A stretch of DNA of 64,000 nucleotides from Deltaproteobacteria bacterium. GTDB taxonomy: Bacteria; Myxococcota; Myxococcia; Myxococcales; SZAS-1. Both the position numbers and the translations under genes were made by a program. Of this stretch, positions 16,238 to 24,658 are shown piece after piece. A model generated the notes under the pieces. That model saw nothing but the letters and a program-made list of their open reading frames with translations, was not told the DNA's origin and made no database searches. Numbering within the stretch: the stretch's first letter is position 1; every line of letters begins with the position of its first letter. The stretch is from NCBI GenBank assembly GCA_018266075.1, contig JAFEBB010000004.1, forward strand, positions 124,001 to 188,000. Direction: 5' to 3'.

Positions 16238-17380
16238 ATGAAGCGACTGATCCTGGCGGCGCTGATCCTCGCGGGCTGCGGCAAGCCGCTCTACGAGTCG
16301 AGCGGGAGCACGAGCGGAAGCAGCGGCACCTCGGGGCAAACGCAGGACATCACCGTCACGGGCACGCGCCGCGCGCCGAACGTGATGTTCGTGGTGGATC
16401 GCTCGGGGTCCATGGCGGACAACCCGGACGACAGCTCGGATCCCTCGTGCGTGGGCACATCCGGGCAGCACGGGTACACGTGCAAGTGGGACCAGCTTCT
16501 CTCGTTGATGGCGGGCGACGGCATCAATTCGGGCTATGTGCAGCAGCTCCAGGACACGCTGGGGCAAGCAGCCGGTGAACCCGCACAGCTTGGGCTCATC
16601 ACGTACGCAGGTTCCGCAGCGTGCGACGTGGGCGTGGTCCAAGAGGCCGTCGCAGCCAACAACGCGGCCAACATCAACCGGGATCTGGATGCGATCGCGC
16701 CCCAGGGCGGCACGCCGACCGCTGCCACGCTCGCGGTGGCACGCGACGCGCTCCTCGCAGCTGCGGACAGCACCGGCCGCGATTCGTACGTGGTGCTCCT
16801 CACCGACGGCGCGCCCAACTGCGATCCGAATTTCCCCGCGACCTCCGCCAACTGCCAGGACGGCACCCAATACTGCGTCGGCGCCAACGCGTGCGTTCAG
16901 TCGAACGGGACACTCGATGGCGCGGCGCCGCTCGGTTGCCTCGACGAGGACGCCTCCGTCGCGGCAGTACAGGACCTCTTCAACAACGGCATCCAGACCT
17001 TCGTGATCGGCTTCGGCGCTGACTTCAACGACACCGCCAGCCTGGCCAACGACACCCTCAACAAGATGGCTCTCGCAGGCGGCGAGCCGTTTACCGCCAA
17101 TGGCGCGCTGACGACGTCGTTCTACCGAGCCAGTTCTGCCGCCGACCTCGGGGCCTCACTCCAGGACGTGTCCAATGCCATCCAGAACCGCTGCGGCTTC
17201 CGGCTCGCCGAGGCCGCGCCGGTAACCATCTCGGCTGCCAAGGTGCAGAGCGGCAGCACCACCATCTCGCTCACCCTGGGAACGATGCTGCTCAGCACCG
17301 ACCGCAAGAGCCTCACGCTCTCCGACACGGTCTGTCAGGAAGTCTCGGGCGACCAGGTCTCGTTCATCTTCACGCCGTAG
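16238..17380 (+). CDS. VWA-domain lipoprotein
   Basis: 380 residues, ATG at 16238. The lipobox is LILAGCGKPLY (Cys at residue 13), followed by a Ser/Gly/Thr-rich linker. The von Willebrand A domain has an intact MIDAS: MFVVDRSGSMAD, a threonine in GGTPTAAT and the aspartate in VLLTDGAPNCD. Cys pairs in the inserted loop (CQDGTQYCVGANAC) suggest disulfides. Its C-terminal domain of ~90 residues (NRCGFRLAEAAPV...) is shared with the next gene. It lies 56 bp after the caspase-like gene on the same strand and may belong to the same sigma-controlled unit. Confidence 0.85.
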   Translation: MKRLILAALILAGCGKPLYESSGSTSGSSGTSGQTQDITVTGTRRAPNVMFVVDRSGSMADNPDDSSDPSCVGTSGQHGYTCKWDQLLSLMAGDGINSGYVQQLQDTLGQAAGEPAQLGLITYAGSAACDVGVVQEAVAANNAANINRDLDAIAPQGGTPTAATLAVARDALLAAADSTGRDSYVVLLTDGAPNCDPNFPATSANCQDGTQYCVGANACVQSNGTLDGAAPLGCLDEDASVAAVQDLFNNGIQTFVIGFGADFNDTASLANDTLNKMALAGGEPFTANGALTTSFYRASSAADLGASLQDVSNAIQNRCGFRLAEAAPVTISAAKVQSGSTTISLTLGTMLLSTDRKSLTLSDTVCQEVSGDQVSFIFTP

Positions 17381-17395
17381 CGACAGGACCACGCC

Positions 17396-18715
17396 ATGAA
17401 ACGCGTCTTCTTGCTCGCGGCCATCGCTCTCGCGGGGTGCAACCAGCCGCTCTACGAAACCTCAACCACTGGAACGAGCGCGACGGGCGCCAGCGCCACG
17501 GGCACGTCTCAGACGAGCAGCTCGGCCGCTGGGGCGAATGGCGCAGCCGGCGCGACCGGAGGCACTGGAACAGGGGCGACGACGGGCGGCGTCAGCAGCG
17601 GAGCCGGCGTGACCGGCGGAATCACGACTGCCGGAGCGACGACAACCACACTCAGCAGCACCATGGGCGCCACGGGCTTCTCCGGCTCCTCGATGAACGC
17701 GTTCCTCGGCCAGCGCGTTACGCCGGAGATCGTGTTCGTGGTCGACCGCTCGAACGCGATGGCCGCACCGATCAACACCGCCAGCCAGGACTCCAAGAGT
17801 GTGGAGGTGCGGTACGGCCTGACCGACGAGCTGGTCGCTCTGGGCCGCTCGTTCTCCAGCGACGGCGGTGCTCCGATGGTGGGGCTCGTCGACTATCCCA
17901 AGTGGACCAGCGCCGCGCCCGAGGGCAACAACCTGTGCCTTCCGGCTGAGCTCTCGGTGGCGCTCACGCCGCTCGCTGTGGCAGCGGATGGCTCGAACGA
18001 GGTCCCGACCGCAGATGCGATCGACAGGGCGGTCGCTGGACTGACGCCGTTCGGCCAAGCCCCGCTCGTGAGCGGCCTCACCAAGGCGCGGGCGCTGTTC
18101 GATCCATTCGCCGACCGGTATGTGGTGGTGATCGCCGCGGGCGCACCGAACTGCAACCAGGCCTTCGCCGATCCGCCAAGCACTTGCGTCGACGGATCTT
18201 TGGGCTGCGTATTTCCGGGCTCGTGCTACGACGCGAGCGGAAACGCGGAGAGCAGCGACACGCCGCTGGGCTGCGCCGACACCGACCTTGCCTCGAGCAC
18301 GCTCACCAACATGGCACAGGGCGGGATCCCGACGCTCGTCATCGGCGTCGGGGCGGATTTGCAGGACCCGACCTCTACGAGCCACGTCGCGCTGGACCAG
18401 CTTGGGCTCGCAGGTGGCCTGCTCCAACCTGCGGACGACGGGGGCGCGCACTTCGAGCTCGCGACGGACCAATACTCGCTGCAGGCCGCGCTCTCGCAGG
18501 TCGACGACCTTCTCCAGACCGAGTGCACCATTCAGCTGGCGCAGGCGGTCCCGGCCGATGCCACGTTGATGCAAATCAGCACCGCCGGTTCCTTCGGCAT
18601 GCTGCCCCGCTCGGACTGGACGCCCAGCGGCGACGGCCTCTCGGTGAAAGTCATCAGCCCGGCGTGCGGCACCATGGCCATCGGCGTGCCCCAGCAGATC
18701 ACCTTCTACAACTGA
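17396..18715 (+). CDS. VWA-like lipoprotein paralogue with degenerate MIDAS
   Basis: 439 residues, starting 15 bp after the preceding gene. It has the same architecture: lipobox IALAGCNQPLYET, a longer Thr/Ser/Gly/Ala-rich linker (about 80 residues of low complexity), then a VWA-like domain and the shared C-terminal domain. The metal site is altered: VFVVDRSNAMAA has Asn where the second MIDAS serine's neighbour is Gly, and the later motif reads VVIAAGAPNCN instead of LLTDGAPNCD, so the acidic residue is lost. It probably arose by tandem duplication of the upstream gene and lost metal-dependent adhesion. N-terminal sequences of the two are very alike. Confidence 0.8.
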   Translation: MKRVFLLAAIALAGCNQPLYETSTTGTSATGASATGTSQTSSSAAGANGAAGATGGTGTGATTGGVSSGAGVTGGITTAGATTTTLSSTMGATGFSGSSMNAFLGQRVTPEIVFVVDRSNAMAAPINTASQDSKSVEVRYGLTDELVALGRSFSSDGGAPMVGLVDYPKWTSAAPEGNNLCLPAELSVALTPLAVAADGSNEVPTADAIDRAVAGLTPFGQAPLVSGLTKARALFDPFADRYVVVIAAGAPNCNQAFADPPSTCVDGSLGCVFPGSCYDASGNAESSDTPLGCADTDLASSTLTNMAQGGIPTLVIGVGADLQDPTSTSHVALDQLGLAGGLLQPADDGGAHFELATDQYSLQAALSQVDDLLQTECTIQLAQAVPADATLMQISTAGSFGMLPRSDWTPSGDGLSVKVISPACGTMAIGVPQQITFYN

Positions 18716-18781
18716 CTCGCCCGCCCGCTCGCTCCGCAAACCAGTGCCCGCCGCCGCGCCCGGTGCTAGCCTTCCTGCGCG

Positions 18782-19417
18782 ATGGCCGACTCCAAGCTCT
18801 CCCGCCGCCGCTTCCTCCGCAACGCCGCGTTCGCCGGCGGCGGCGTCTACCTCGTCGAGTGGGGCTGGGCCTGCAAGCAAGAGCCCAAGCCCGCGCCCGC
18901 TCCCCAGGTCACCAAGAAGCCGCAGGACGCCGCGCCGCTCTCCAGCTCGCACCGCGTCTTCACCGACGCCGAGTTCGTGGCGCTCACCGCCGCCGTCGCG
19001 CGCGTGTTGCCGACAGACGAGGATCCGGGCGCCCTCGAAGCCGGCGTGCCCGAGTACTTCGACCGCGTCTTCACGGATCCGGATCTGCACCACATGCGCG
19101 ACGACTTCGTCGCCGGCTTGAACGCGCTCGACCGCGCCAGCAAGCGCGAGAACCACGCGCCCTTCGCCCAGGCCACGCCCGAGCAGCAGGACGCGCTCCT
19201 GCGCAAGTGGGCCACCATGCCCGGTCCCTCGGGCGAGGCGCACTTCTACGAGACGCTCATCACCTTCACCCTCGAGGGCTTCCTGGGCGATCCGGTCTAC
19301 GGCGGCAACCAGAAGCGCGTGGGCTGGGCGCTGGTGGGCTTCGACCCTGGCCCGCCCATGCCCATGAAGCCCTCCGGCGAGATGCCCGACATGCCCGGCA
19401 TGAAGCACGGCAAGTGA
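18782..19417 (+). CDS. Gluconate 2-dehydrogenase subunit 3-like protein, Tat-exported
   Basis: 211 residues. A twin-arginine signal (SRRRFLRNAAFAGG, residues 7-20) is followed by a Pro/Lys linker and the helical subunit-3 domain: VFTDAEFVALTAAVARVLPTDEDPGA, then EYFDRVF, HFYETLITFTLEGFLGDPVYGGN and VGWALVGF. In known three-subunit dehydrogenases, subunit 3 carries the flavoprotein out through the Tat system. It ends with a Met/His-rich tail (MPDMPGMKHGK), which could bind copper or another metal. The GMC gene follows 13 bp downstream. No cytochrome c subunit is adjacent. Confidence 0.88.
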   Translation: MADSKLSRRRFLRNAAFAGGGVYLVEWGWACKQEPKPAPAPQVTKKPQDAAPLSSSHRVFTDAEFVALTAAVARVLPTDEDPGALEAGVPEYFDRVFTDPDLHHMRDDFVAGLNALDRASKRENHAPFAQATPEQQDALLRKWATMPGPSGEAHFYETLITFTLEGFLGDPVYGGNQKRVGWALVGFDPGPPMPMKPSGEMPDMPGMKHGK

Positions 19418-19430
19418 GCCCACCTTGGCC

Positions 19431-21095
19431 ATGAACGATCCCGTCGACGTGTGCATCATCGGCTCGGGCGCCGGCGGCGGCCCGATGGCGCTGGAGCTCG
19501 CCAAGGCCGGCTTCAAGGTGGTGGTGCTGGAGAAGGGCAAGCACCACAAGCGCGACGAGTTCGTCCACGACGAGATCATGATGTCTCGTCGCAACTTCTT
19601 CGTGCCCTACCCCTGGGACGAGCCGCACCTCATCCGCAAGGGCGACGGCAAGTTCGAGAAGAGCAACGAAGCCTGGACCAGCAACGTGGTCGGCGGCGGC
19701 ACCGTGCACATGAGCGCCTTCTTCTGGCGCATGCACCCCATCGACTTCAAGTTGCGCTCCACCATCGGCCCCATCCCCGGCGCCAACCTGGTGGACTGGC
19801 CCATCACCTACGACGAGATGGCGCCGTACTACGAGAAGGCCGAGAAGGCCGTGGGCGTCTCGGGCAAGGCCGTCGAGCATCCGTTCGCGCCTCCACGCAA
19901 GGGCGACTACCCCACGCCGCCGCTCGAGGAGCACCCCATCGCGAAGGAGATCGATCGCGTGGGCAAGCAGATGGGGTGGAACCCGTTTCCCACCCCGCGC
20001 GGCATCACCAGCCGCCCGTACAATGAGCGCGGCGGCTGCAGCTACTGCGCGCTCTGCGGCAGCTACGGCTGCGAGATGGGCGCCAAGGGAAGCTCGCTCG
20101 AGTCGTTCCTCCCCGGCGCGCTGGCCACCGGCAAGTGCGAGATCCGCGCGGAGAGCATGGCCGTCGAGATCGAGGTGGATCCGAAGACCAAGAAGGCCAC
20201 GCGCGTGGTCTACCTCGACGCCAAGGGCGAGCGGCAATCGCAGGAAGCCAAGGTGATCGTGGTGAGCTGCACCGCCGTGGAGAGCGCGCGGCTCTTGCTC
20301 AACTCGCGCTCGGGCGCGTTCGTCTCCGGCCTCGCCAACAACAACGGCCAGGTGGGCAAGAACCTCGTGTTCAGCTCGTTCGGCGAAGCGCGCGCGGATT
20401 TCCACATCGGCAAGCGCAAGCAGAGCTGGCCCTGGCTCGACGACCCCGCGCCGTTCGTGCAGCGCAGCCTCGCCGACTTCTACTTGATGAAGGACGCGAG
20501 CTTCGGCTTCCGCAAGGGCGGCCTGCTCTCGTTCCTCTGGCGCCACCCGAACCCGATCTTCGCGGCCATCAAGATCGCCGGCACCGGCGGCTCCGACGCG
20601 CTCTTCGGCAAAGCGTTGAAAGACGCGCTCCGCAGCTACAAGGACACCAAGACCCTGCAGTTCGAGACCTTCGGCGAGTTCTACGCCACCGACGGCACCT
20701 ACGTGACCACCGACGACAACGTGAAGGACAAGCACGGCCTCCCGGTGGCCAGCATCACCATCAACCGCCACCCGCACGACCTCGCGCAGACCAAGTTCCT
20801 CGTCGAGCGCGGCATGGAGGTCTTGTCGGCGCTGGAGCCGGAGAAGCTCGAGCTCATCGGCGAGGCGGGTGAAACCAAGATCCTGCAAGGCGGCACCTGC
20901 CGCATGGGCAAGGACCCGGCCACGAGCGTGCTGGATCCGCACTGCCGCACGCACGAGGTGCCCAACCTCTACGTCGTCGACGGCAGCTTCATGCCCACCT
21001 CGAGCGGCGTGAGCTTCACGCTCACCATCATGGCCAACAGCTTCCGCGTGGCCGACTACCTGGTGAAGCAGATGAAGCAGGGCAAGACGGGCTGA
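19431..21095 (+). CDS. GMC-family oxidoreductase (gluconate/sugar dehydrogenase large subunit type)
   Basis: 554 residues from ATG 19431 (a TTG two codons earlier is in frame). An FAD-binding Rossmann motif is at the start (CIIGSGAGGGPMALELAKAGFKVVVLEKG), then GGGTVHMSAFFWRM and the conserved CSYCALCGSYGCEMGAKGS cysteine cluster. The C-terminal GMC signature is GGTCRMGKDPATSVLDP with the active-site region HEVPNLYVVDGSFMPTSSGVSFTLTIMAN. The Cys-rich insert could hold an iron-sulfur cluster, as shown for some related dehydrogenases. With the Tat subunit upstream it should act in the periplasm, oxidising an unknown polyol or sugar acid. Confidence 0.9.
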   Translation: MNDPVDVCIIGSGAGGGPMALELAKAGFKVVVLEKGKHHKRDEFVHDEIMMSRRNFFVPYPWDEPHLIRKGDGKFEKSNEAWTSNVVGGGTVHMSAFFWRMHPIDFKLRSTIGPIPGANLVDWPITYDEMAPYYEKAEKAVGVSGKAVEHPFAPPRKGDYPTPPLEEHPIAKEIDRVGKQMGWNPFPTPRGITSRPYNERGGCSYCALCGSYGCEMGAKGSSLESFLPGALATGKCEIRAESMAVEIEVDPKTKKATRVVYLDAKGERQSQEAKVIVVSCTAVESARLLLNSRSGAFVSGLANNNGQVGKNLVFSSFGEARADFHIGKRKQSWPWLDDPAPFVQRSLADFYLMKDASFGFRKGGLLSFLWRHPNPIFAAIKIAGTGGSDALFGKALKDALRSYKDTKTLQFETFGEFYATDGTYVTTDDNVKDKHGLPVASITINRHPHDLAQTKFLVERGMEVLSALEPEKLELIGEAGETKILQGGTCRMGKDPATSVLDPHCRTHEVPNLYVVDGSFMPTSSGVSFTLTIMANSFRVADYLVKQMKQGKTG

Positions 21096-21445
21096 TGGCG
21101 GAAGCGAACGCCGAGCTGCGCGCGCTCTGGCGCACGGCCACGCGCGAGTCCATCGACGATCGCGGCGACGCGACGGGCGTCGCGGCCCTGCGAGAGATCG
21201 ACGGCAAGCATGTCGCGGTGGCGCTGCAGCCGCGCGACAACTCGGCGCTCCTGCGGCTGCGCAGCTTCCTCGACGATGCGCGTGGCGTGGTGCTCCTCGA
21301 GGCGCTGGTGAAGGCCCACGCGCGGCTCCTGGAGCAGCGCGCGCCGGGCGCGGCGCCGGAGACGGAGTCGCTGACCATCCTCACCCTGGCGAGCGTGATC
21401 GACGAGCCCGAGGCGCTCTTGCGCGCGCTCAAGCCCGGACACTAG
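21095..21445 (+). CDS. Small uncharacterised protein coupled to GMC gene
   Basis: 116 residues, its ATG sharing one base with the GMC stop (TGATG). It is rich in Ala, Arg, Leu and Glu, with predicted long helices and no signal peptide or metal motif. Segments such as LRLRSFLDDARGVVLLEALVKAHARLL suggest a compact helical fold. Coupling implies a role with the dehydrogenase, for example as a cytoplasmic maturation factor, but I recognise no family. Its stop codon lies in a palindrome shared with the convergent rapA-like gene. Confidence 0.5.
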   Translation: MAEANAELRALWRTATRESIDDRGDATGVAALREIDGKHVAVALQPRDNSALLRLRSFLDDARGVVLLEALVKAHARLLEQRAPGAAPETESLTILTLASVIDEPEALLRALKPGH

Positions 21446-21463
21446 TTAACCAAGCGGTTAACT
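21444..21463. terminator. Palindrome containing both stop codons of convergent genes
   Basis: AGTTAACC (21444-21451) and GGTTAACT (21456-21463) form a perfect 8-bp inverted repeat with loop AAGC. The TAG of the small gene (21443-21445) and the TAA of the rapA-like gene (21458-21460, minus strand) both lie in or against the stem. There is no T-run, so it is not a classical intrinsic terminator. It also matches the TAAC-N6-GTTA pattern found elsewhere in the window (21447-21460), so protein binding is an alternative to RNA termination. Confidence 0.5.
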
Positions 21464-24400
21464 CAGCAAGAAGCCCGCGGCCGCGTCGAGCTCGGTGCGG
21501 AGCTGATCCAGCGCCTCGCCGATGTCGTCGAAGAACTCGCGCTCCGCGGCGCCTTCCTGCTCCAGGCCCTTCTTCTCCGCGCCCTCGGCACGCGCGAGCC
21601 GGAGCTGCAGCCGCGCCGCCGCCGCCTCGCGATCCTGCTCGAGCCGCGCCTTGGCCTGGCCCACGTCCTCGGCGAGCGCGCGCTTGGCCTCGGCCGTCGC
21701 CAGCGCCAGCGCGGCCTCCAGCGGCTGCACCAGCTTGTCGAGCGGCACCGCCTCGCGGCGCATCGGCTCAGCCTCGAGATCCGGATCCACCAGCTTCTCG
21801 ACGAGATCCTTGCGCAGCTTGGGCTGGCCGCCGTCGGGCGCGGTGATCACCACGTCCAGGCTCATGCGCGGCAACAAGCGCTGCGCCGCGCGCGAGGGCA
21901 CGCGCGTGCCACCGGCCACGTCCGCGGCCTCGGGCAGCTCCCACAAAAAGCGGAACTGGAACCCGAGCGCGCGCTCGCGCGCGGGGATCTTGCGGAACGT
22001 GCTGCGGCCCACCTGGCCGTCGCGCGCGAGGCCGATGAGCGCCTCGACCAATCGATGACCCGAGCCGTAGTACTCGATCTCTTCGCGCTCGATGGCGGTG
22101 TCGCGCCAGAACGAGCCGAGCATCGTCTCCGGATCTTCGGGGATCACCACGCCCGGCAGCGCCTCGATCTTCATCTCGCGCCCCAGCGTGAACGCGGCCT
22201 CGAAGGCCTCCACCTGCTCGTCGGTGTCCACGCCGATGCCCGCCTGCTGCGCGAGCCGCACGGTCACGTCCTCGAGGCGTTCCTCCAGCTCGCGCGCGAG
22301 CAGGGTGAGGCCCTCCTCGAGCTCGCCCGCGTCGACCGGCCCGCTCTCGTCGCGCTCCGCCAGCGACTCGGGCAGGTCCTCGATTACGCCCAGCCGCTCG
22401 GCGCCGCGCACCAGCAGCCGCGCCACCGACTCCTTGTCGAGCGAGCGGCGATCGAGCAGGGGATCGAAGTTCTCGCGGATCTCGGCGCGCGCGAGCTCCA
22501 CGCGGTCGCGCAGCTCCTTGGCGTACGCGTCCCAATCCTTCTCGTTGCCGGCGGCGGCGAGCCTGGCCACCTGCTCTTCCACGCCGTCGAGCACGGGATC
22601 CAATCCGCCCACCGGCTGGGTGAACACGCCCACCGCATCGGCGAAGAGCTCGGTCACGCGCGCGCCGGTGGTGCCGTCGGCCTCGAGCACGTGGATGGAC
22701 ATGTCGCGGCGCTGGCCCACGCGATCGATTCGGCCGATGCGCTGCTCCACCACCGCTGGCGAGTAGGGCAAATCGTAATGAACCAGGTGTCGACAAAACT
22801 GAAAGTTGCGACCTTCGCCGCCGAGCTCGCTCGAGAGCAGCACGCGCGGGCCGTCCTCGTGGCGGAACCGGGCCACCTGGCGGTCGCGCTCCACCGCGGG
22901 CAGGTCGCCGTGGTACTGCGCGCTCGCGAAGCCATCGCGCTCGAGCTGCGCCGCGAGCATGGTCAGCGTCTCGCGCGCCTCGCTGAAGATGAGCACCTTC
23001 TCGTCCTTCGGAATCTCGCGCAGCAGGTCGCGCAGTGCGCGATAGCGCGCGTCGCGATCCGGTCCTTCGAGGGCGCGCGCCTTCTGCGCCAGCTTGGCCA
23101 GCGGCGCGTGCTTCACGCCGGTGAGCGCCTGCGCCGCCGCCGCGGGCGAGCTCTCGATGCGACGAAGCAGCGCGCCACCGACAGCGCCCGTGGGCACGTC
23201 GCCCGCTTCCTGGCCTGCGCGGAACGCCTTCTGTGCCTCGGCGATGAACTTCTTCTCGTCGGCCGAGAGCTTCACCGCGTGCCGCTCGAGCACGCGCTTG
23301 GGAAAGCCGCCCACGGCCGCCCGGCGGTTGCGGAGCAGGCGCGTCGATAATGTATAGCCCTCGGCCAGGTGCTCGAGCAGCCGGTCGCGATCCGCGGGGC
23401 GCTTCTTCCACGCGTCCATGAGCTGCTTCAGCTTCGCATCGCCTGGAAAGCGCGCCACCAGCGCGTCGGCCAGCGCTGAGGCCTCGGAGGCGCCCGCGAG
23501 CACCGCGCGCGAGAGCTCGGCCACTTCACCCGAGCGCGCCAGCCGGTTGCGGAAGTCCGCCGGATCGCGCGCGGCCGAGGGCTCGAGCAATTGCAGAAGA
23601 TGAAAGTACTCCTCCTGATCCAGCGCGAGCGGCGTGGCGGTAAGGAAGAGCACGCCCCAGCTCGCCTTCGCCAGCTTCTCCGCGGCAGCGAAGGCCTTGG
23701 CGCCGGCGAGGTGGTGGGCTTCGTCGAAGACCACCATGTCCGGAGCGCCCTCGAGCGAGGTGAGCGCGTCCACGGCTTCGTCCGAGCGCGCCAGCAGCTC
23801 CAGAGAGGTGAGGATGCGATCGTGCCGCAAGAACGGCGACGTGGTGGGATCCTTCTTGCGCTCCGCCTCGAGCCGCTCGCCGTCGAGCAACGTAAATCGC
23901 AAATTGAATTTTCTATACAGTTCCGCGAGCCACTGCAGCGTCAGGTGCCCCGGCGCGACGACCAGCAACCGCCGCCCCAGCCCGCTCTGCGAAAGCGCGC
24001 TCAGCACCATGCCCGCTTCGATGGTCTTGCCGAGACCCACCTCGTCGGCGAGCACGAAGCGCGGCGCGCGCGCGTTGAGCACGCGCTGCACCACCGACAC
24101 CTGGTACGGCTTCACCATCACGCGGCTGGCGAAGAGCGCACCGAGCGCGTCGCCGCGGCGCTGCAGGTCGAGCGTCACGGCCTCCTGGCGCAGGGCGAAA
24201 TGATCCGGCGAGTCCCACTGGCCGGCCTTGAGCGCCGCGATTGGGCCGGCCTCGGGCGGCGGCGCGAAGACCTCGCGCTCGTCGACGACCTTGCTGCCGC
24301 CTGCGGTCTCGACTTCGTACTTCACATAGCCGTCGAGGTTCTTGCCCTTCTCGCCGAGGATCACCGCGGGCGCGCGCGCCGCGCCGATCTGCACCGGCGA

Positions 24401-24589
24401 GCCGGGCGGAAAGCGGTAGGCGGCGAGCGCGGGGTCGCGGGTGGAGAGGACCACCGGGCCGTCGAGGCGGCCGGCGAAGAGCACCTTGATGAAGCGCCCT
24501 TCTTCCGCGCTGCCCAGCACCGCTCCCACGCCCCAGCCCGGCTGCGCGCGGTGGACGAGCTTCATGCCCAGCTTCCAGGAGGTCGCCAT
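21458..24589 (-). CDS. rapA: RapA-like SNF2 helicase
   Basis: 1043 residues, close to RapA (968 in E. coli). The N-terminal part resembles the Tudor-like domains (WGVGAVLGSAEEGRFIKVLF). Motor motifs are ADEVGLGKT (181-189, Walker A), DEAHH (289-293), FLTATP, and in lobe 2 LLSSELGGEGRNFQFC and QRIGRIDRVGQ. RapA is an RNA-polymerase-bound ATPase that recycles stalled polymerase. Two short patches (around 22770-22815 and 23890-23925) use AT-rich rare codons, unlike the rest of the gene. The start is ATG 24589. Other SNF2 proteins with similar layout exist, so the gene symbol is likely but not certain. Confidence 0.88.
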   Translation of the reverse strand: MATSWKLGMKLVHRAQPGWGVGAVLGSAEEGRFIKVLFAGRLDGPVVLSTRDPALAAYRFPPGSPVQIGAARAPAVILGEKGKNLDGYVKYEVETAGGSKVVDEREVFAPPPEAGPIAALKAGQWDSPDHFALRQEAVTLDLQRRGDALGALFASRVMVKPYQVSVVQRVLNARAPRFVLADEVGLGKTIEAGMVLSALSQSGLGRRLLVVAPGHLTLQWLAELYRKFNLRFTLLDGERLEAERKKDPTTSPFLRHDRILTSLELLARSDEAVDALTSLEGAPDMVVFDEAHHLAGAKAFAAAEKLAKASWGVLFLTATPLALDQEEYFHLLQLLEPSAARDPADFRNRLARSGEVAELSRAVLAGASEASALADALVARFPGDAKLKQLMDAWKKRPADRDRLLEHLAEGYTLSTRLLRNRRAAVGGFPKRVLERHAVKLSADEKKFIAEAQKAFRAGQEAGDVPTGAVGGALLRRIESSPAAAAQALTGVKHAPLAKLAQKARALEGPDRDARYRALRDLLREIPKDEKVLIFSEARETLTMLAAQLERDGFASAQYHGDLPAVERDRQVARFRHEDGPRVLLSSELGGEGRNFQFCRHLVHYDLPYSPAVVEQRIGRIDRVGQRRDMSIHVLEADGTTGARVTELFADAVGVFTQPVGGLDPVLDGVEEQVARLAAAGNEKDWDAYAKELRDRVELARAEIRENFDPLLDRRSLDKESVARLLVRGAERLGVIEDLPESLAERDESGPVDAGELEEGLTLLARELEERLEDVTVRLAQQAGIGVDTDEQVEAFEAAFTLGREMKIEALPGVVIPEDPETMLGSFWRDTAIEREEIEYYGSGHRLVEALIGLARDGQVGRSTFRKIPARERALGFQFRFLWELPEAADVAGGTRVPSRAAQRLLPRMSLDVVITAPDGGQPKLRKDLVEKLVDPDLEAEPMRREAVPLDKLVQPLEAALALATAEAKRALAEDVGQAKARLEQDREAAAARLQLRLARAEGAEKKGLEQEGAAEREFFDDIGEALDQLRTELDAAAGFLLS

Positions 24590-24658
24590 GGGCGCGCAAT
24601 CTAGCCGCTGGAGCCGCGGCTTGCAGCGAAAACTGAAGATATATCGTGATGTATCGAA

